Program-made: the position numbers and the translations under genes
Part shown: piece after piece, positions 60,740-63,045 of the stretch
Position numbering within the stretch: position 1 is the first letter of the stretch
Layout of the letters: each line of letters starts with the position of its first letter
Assembly: GCA_934875675.1 (NCBI GenBank)
Contig: CAKXIK010000008.1
Span: 1-63,045 of the forward strand
Source: an uncultured bacterium
GTDB lineage: Bacteria; Bacillota; Clostridia; Oscillospirales; Acutalibacteraceae
DNA: 63,045 bases
Direction of reading: 5' to 3'
Notes under the pieces: model-generated
The model's database searches: none
What the model was told of the DNA's origin: nothing
The model's input: the letters and a program-made list of their open reading frames with translations, nothing else

Positions 60740-60837
60740 AAAAATATCATCTGTCAAACTGGTTGGGATTTGCCTGTCAACCCAATAGAGTGCCGGTTAC
60801 GGCAGATTCATTTTTGCTTTTGAAAGGAGTGTTTTTG

Positions 60838-60870
60838 ATGTCGGTAATTTTTGAGGTGGCTTTTTCCTAA
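60838..60870 (+). CDS. Leader peptide 1 (MSVIFEVAFS)
   Basis: A 10-codon open frame starts at ATG, 8 bases behind a strong AAAGGAG (60823-60829), and ends with TAA. It is too short for usual gene calls. The peptide is hydrophobic with two Phe and a VIF motif, reminiscent of drug-stalled leaders such as ErmCL (IFVI) and MsrDL (MYLIFM). The stop codon is 11 bases before the 5' arm of a stem that competes with terminator T1, so ribosome stalling here could change termination. Function is inference. Confidence 0.65.
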   Translation: MSVIFEVAFS

Positions 60871-60881
60871 AACCGAATCAT

Positions 60882-60924
60882 GCGCAACAAAATAGTTGGC
60901 GAAAGCAGCCTTGTTTTGTTGTGC
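60882..60924 (+). other. Stem A of the rsgA leader
   Basis: GCGCAACAAAA (60882-60892) pairs with TTTTGTTGTGC (60914-60924), including one G-U pair, with a small inner GGC/GCC helix. Its 3' arm shares GTGC with GTGCCC (60921-60926), which is complementary to GGGCAC (60960-60965) in the 5' arm of T1. The two pairings exclude each other. Confidence 0.7.
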
Positions 60925-60959
60925 CCAAAACGACCTTTCGTGAATACTGTTTTTGAACA

Positions 60960-60984
60960 GGGCACGGTGTCGTGCTCTTTTTTG
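60960..60984 (+). terminator. Leader terminator T1
   Basis: GGGCACG (60960-60966), loop GTGT, and CGTGCTC (60971-60977) form the stem, followed by TTTTTT. The 3' arm and T run can alternatively pair with GCAACAAGCACG (60999-61010), an antiterminator arrangement. Confidence 0.8.
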
Positions 60985-61022
60985 TTGCCATTTTGGATGC
61001 AACAAGCACGAAACGCTGACTG

Positions 61023-61075
61023 AAATCCCGCAGAAGCAGCTCTTTGACGGAGCTCGTTTCTGCGGGATTTTTATC
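61023..61075 (+). terminator. Leader terminator T2
   Basis: AAATCCCGCAGAA (61023-61035) pairs with TTCTGCGGGATTT (61058-61070), with an inner AGCTC/GAGCT helix, followed by TTATCTTCGTTTT. It is the strongest of the three leader terminators. Confidence 0.88.
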
Positions 61076-61114
61076 TTCGTTTTAGGAAAAGCCGAATAAA
61101 GGAGAGATGTGATT

Positions 61115-61162
61115 TTGAAAAATAATTTTGCAAACGACAAATTTATGCTGATTTTTGGTTAG
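61115..61162 (+). CDS. Leader peptide 2 (MKNNFANDKFMLIFG)
   Basis: A 15-codon open frame begins at TTG, 10 bases behind AAAGGAG (61098-61104); an in-frame GTG at 61109 would add two residues. It ends at TAG. The end FMLIFG closely resembles the erythromycin-stalled MsrD leader (MYLIFM). Terminator T3 starts 14 bases after the stop codon, again placing a terminator next to a short open frame. An ATG at 61107 is followed at once by TGA. Function is inference. Confidence 0.55.
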   Translation: MKNNFANDKFMLIFG

Positions 61163-61176
61163 AAATGGTATACAAA

Positions 61177-61218
61177 TTCAGAAAAAACTTGGAGGATAGT
61201 TTTTTCTGAAGATTTTTA
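61177..61218 (+). terminator. Leader terminator T3
   Basis: TTCAGAAAAAACT (61177-61189) pairs perfectly with AGTTTTTTCTGAA (61198-61210); the loop is TGGAGGAT and the stem is followed by GATTTTTATT. Confidence 0.8.
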
Positions 61219-61265
61219 TTCCCTGTTTCAAAAGAAATTAGTGTTGTGCTTTTCCGCTTCAGACA

Positions 61266-61307
61266 ACTGCAATTTTGATCAGTCAAAATTGACACTGAGT
61301 TTGCAGT
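61266..61307 (+). other. Hairpin in the last part of the rsgA leader
   Basis: AATTTTGA (61271-61278) and TCAAAATT (61283-61290) form a perfect stem with loop TCAG. The flanking ACTGC (61266) and GCAGT (61303) may extend it. There is no T run. Nothing else is recognised between 61219 and the rsgA ribosome binding site at 61374. Confidence 0.5.
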
Positions 61308-61386
61308 GAAGAGAGAAGCCATGGTCAAAAGATGAAATTAACATTAAAAAAATACGAAGCGTATTAATTATTTGGAGGAAAACAGA

Positions 61387-62439
61387 TTGAATTTATTTGA
61401 ATTCGGATTTACTCCGGCACTGATGCCGGAAAATGCACCGGGGATTCCGGCGAGAATTACAGCAACTTACCGTGACTGTTTTGAATTTGTGTGTGAACGG
61501 GGAAGCGGACTTGCGCGACTTAAAACAGCTGAATATACCGTAGGGGGTGAGCAGTTCCCGACTACAGGCGATTTTGTTCTGCTGGACTGGCAATCTTCCG
61601 GCGAAAGCAGAATTGTGAAAACCCTGCCGCGCAAAACATTTTTTTCCCGGCTGGACCCTTCGTCCTCCGGTCATGGGGAACAGGCAGTTGCAGCAAACTT
61701 TGATACCGTTTTTATTATGCAATCGCTTAATGGCAACTTTAATTTGCATCGGCTGGAACGATATCTGACGCTTGCGTGGCAATCCGGTGCAGTGCCGGCA
61801 GTTATCCTCACAAAAGAAGATCTGGTGCCTGATTGTACCGAGCAGCTTCATCAAGCGGAAAAAATTGCAATCGGAGCAGGCGCTTTTGCGGTCAGTGCAA
61901 AAACAGGAAAGGGGCTTGACTCTTTAGCGGAATACCTCAGGCCGGGTAAGACCGTTGTTTTTCTTGGTTCGTCCGGCGTGGGAAAATCAAGTCTTGTCAA
62001 TGCGCTTGCAGGCGAAGAAATCATGAGTACCGGTGAAATCCGGGAAGAGGACAGCCGCGGTCGCCATACAACCACACACCGTCAGCTGCTGATGCTTCCG
62101 TCCGGTGTGATGATCATTGATACTCCAGGTATGAGGGAACTCGGCATGTGGGATGTCACGGACGGAATCGGTCAAAGCTTCGCCGACGTGGAACAGTATT
62201 TTGGTCAGTGCCGATTTTCAGACTGCCGTCACCAGAGTGAGCCGGGGTGTGCAGTCAAAGCGGCAATTCAAAGCGGTGCGCTTTCTGCCGAACGATGGGA
62301 AAGCTATTGCCGGCTCAAAAGCGAAGCAAAGTTTTCGGATGATAAATCCGGATATTTGCGCGAAAAGCAGCAATGGCATAAAAATATTGCAAAAATCAAC
62401 CGCAGCAACCGAAAAAATGGCAAGCCTGAAAAATGGTGA
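61387..62439 (+). CDS. rsgA: Ribosome small-subunit-dependent GTPase A
   Basis: The product has 350 residues. The TTG at 61387 is 8 bases behind GGAGG; the TTG at 61372 overlaps that site. RsgA is a circularly permuted GTPase that checks late 30S subunit maturation. After the N-terminal OB domain come G4 TKED (142-145), G1 GSSGVGKSS (from 194), the G2 region RGRHTTTHRQ and G3 DTPGM (245-249). The zinc ligands Cys275, Cys280, His282 and Cys288 follow in CRFSDCRHQSEPGC. The usual clostridial genomic context (PrpC, PknB, rpe) is absent, so this may be a second, regulated copy. A long attenuator leader precedes it. Confidence 0.95.
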   Translation: MNLFEFGFTPALMPENAPGIPARITATYRDCFEFVCERGSGLARLKTAEYTVGGEQFPTTGDFVLLDWQSSGESRIVKTLPRKTFFSRLDPSSSGHGEQAVAANFDTVFIMQSLNGNFNLHRLERYLTLAWQSGAVPAVILTKEDLVPDCTEQLHQAEKIAIGAGAFAVSAKTGKGLDSLAEYLRPGKTVVFLGSSGVGKSSLVNALAGEEIMSTGEIREEDSRGRHTTTHRQLLMLPSGVMIIDTPGMRELGMWDVTDGIGQSFADVEQYFGQCRFSDCRHQSEPGCAVKAAIQSGALSAERWESYCRLKSEAKFSDDKSGYLREKQQWHKNIAKINRSNRKNGKPEKW

Positions 62440-62471
62440 TGTTTCAATTTTACACAAAAGGAGTGTCAGAA

Positions 62472-63045
62472 GTGGCAGATTTCATACAAAACAAAATATC
62501 CAAGGAATTGCAGATGTTGGGGACAAAGAGGGAAAATCTGAATGCAGATTTATCCATTACGATTCGCCCGGAGTGTCCGGAGGATTTTTATGCGGTAGAA
62601 TTATTGACGCGGGAAGCCTTTTGGGGATATTTTAATCCAACCTGCAATGAACATTATCTGGCTCATTTGCTGAGAAACAGTTCTGCCTTTGTGCCGGAGC
62701 TGGATGTCGTTGCAGAACAGGATGGAAAACGGATCGGGAATGTGATGTATTCCAAGGCGACTGTTACCGATGCGATCGGAATGGTGCATCCAGTGCTTAC
62801 GTTCGGACCGCTTTCGGTACTGCCGGAATATTGGAGCTGCGGCATTGGTTCCGCTTTAATGAAGCATTCGATTATAAAGGCAAAAAAATTGGGTTATCCG
62901 GCAATTGTTTTTCATGGACATCCTGATTATTATCCGCGCTTTGGTTTTCAGAGTGCAGAAGTCTTCGGTATTACGAACGAAAGCGGAGAAAACTACGACG
63001 CGCTGATGGCGATGGAATTGATTCCGGGGGCACTGAGCGGGATTC
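62472..63045 (+). CDS. GNAT N-acetyltransferase, YhbS-like (partial, runs off the window)
   Basis: The start is the GTG at 62472, 8 bases behind AAAGGAG, 32 bases after rsgA; 191 codons are visible. A GNAT domain is clear: LSITIRPECPEDFYAVELLTREAF, VAEQDGKRIGNVMYSKA, FGPLSVLPEYWSCGIGSALMKHSI (acetyl-CoA loop) and GHPDYYPRFGFQSAE. It belongs to the YhbS-like group. The substrate is unknown. Being in one operon with rsgA behind an attenuator, it may act on a ribosomal component or a drug; this is inference. No upstream promoter is seen in the gap. Confidence 0.85.
   Translation, partial: MADFIQNKISKELQMLGTKRENLNADLSITIRPECPEDFYAVELLTREAFWGYFNPTCNEHYLAHLLRNSSAFVPELDVVAEQDGKRIGNVMYSKATVTDAIGMVHPVLTFGPLSVLPEYWSCGIGSALMKHSIIKAKKLGYPAIVFHGHPDYYPRFGFQSAEVFGITNESGENYDALMAMELIPGALSGI

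Noticed and set aside
60808..61140. A 110-codon reverse frame in the rsgA leader
   Set aside because: It would run through three structured elements and two forward short frames; it has no ribosome binding site and its composition matches no protein family.
1..63045. tRNA or rRNA genes, CRISPR arrays, insertion sequences, prophage
   Set aside because: None was seen: no repeated spacer pattern, no transposase, integrase or phage structural protein, and no tRNA-like cloverleaf was noticed by eye. A dedicated tRNA scan was not possible.

Overview
The window looks like a chromosomal segment of an anaerobic, carbohydrate-using Clostridia (Firmicutes) member, probably of the Oscillospiraceae/Ruminococcaceae type. 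The reasons are strong AAAGGAGG-type ribosome binding sites, frequent TTG and GTG starts, sigma-A promoters with TTGACA/TATAAT boxes, a DUF951 gene in front of prfA, a tetrahydrofolate riboswitch in front of folT, YesM/YesN-type two-component proteins and several ABC sugar importers. No respiratory or outer-membrane genes were seen. No tRNA, rRNA, CRISPR array, phage gene or insertion sequence was seen. The assignment is by eye.

Layout. Positions 1-5750 carry surface-polysaccharide acetylation genes (end of an MBOAT acyltransferase and a DHHW protein), metG, a YkvA-like protein, a GNAT acetyltransferase and a TatD nuclease. From 5777 to 12077 a reverse S1-domain gene faces a housekeeping run: DUF951, prfA, tsaC-type, coaE, a lytic transglycosylase and an M18 aminopeptidase. 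From 12223 to 18589 lie a possible GPP34-like gene, a Gfo/Idh oxidoreductase and an ATPase-less ABC oligosaccharide importer with an elaborate promoter region. From 18641 to 24365 there are two small XRE regulators, a BlaI regulator with an M56-M23 fusion metallopeptidase, cstA and a DtxR-type regulator.

From 24625 to 32771 is a sugar-modifying region: a PIG-L deacetylase, two tandem CBM9-like proteins, a Gfo/Idh dehydrogenase, a DegT-type aminotransferase, a ROK regulator and a GH35 beta-galactosidase. From 32863 to 36163 is a compact redox unit (Rrf2 regulator, RclA-like flavoprotein disulfide reductase, CcdA-TlpA fusion). From 36177 to 43089 an AraC regulator diverges from a five-gene redox pathway: Fe-S old-yellow-enzyme type reductase, SDR, FAD flavoprotein, TIM-barrel protein and 2-hydroxyacid dehydrogenase. 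From 43098 to 52689 are a methyltransferase, then a three-component sensor (anchored sugar-binding protein, YesM-like kinase, YesN-like regulator) divergent from an RbsA/RbsC/RbsB-type importer that it probably controls. From 52831 to 60488 are a MarR regulator, the riboswitch-folT unit, glycerol dehydrogenase, a Fur-family regulator, a small membrane protein and a single-chain purL.

The end of the window holds the most unusual element. About 640 nt of leader lie between a good promoter (60711) and rsgA (61387). The leader carries two tiny open frames with good ribosome binding sites, encoding Phe-rich peptides (MSVIFEVAFS and MKNNFANDKFMLIFG), and three terminator hairpins with alternative pairings. 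This looks like tandem translation-coupled attenuation of a ribosome-assembly GTPase and a downstream acetyltransferase, perhaps answering ribosome-targeting drugs. That role is inference. Other notable regulatory DNA includes paired BlaI operators, a 13-bp inverted repeat flanking the importer promoter, and palindromes on the promoters of cstA, the ROK gene, the Rrf2 gene and gldA.
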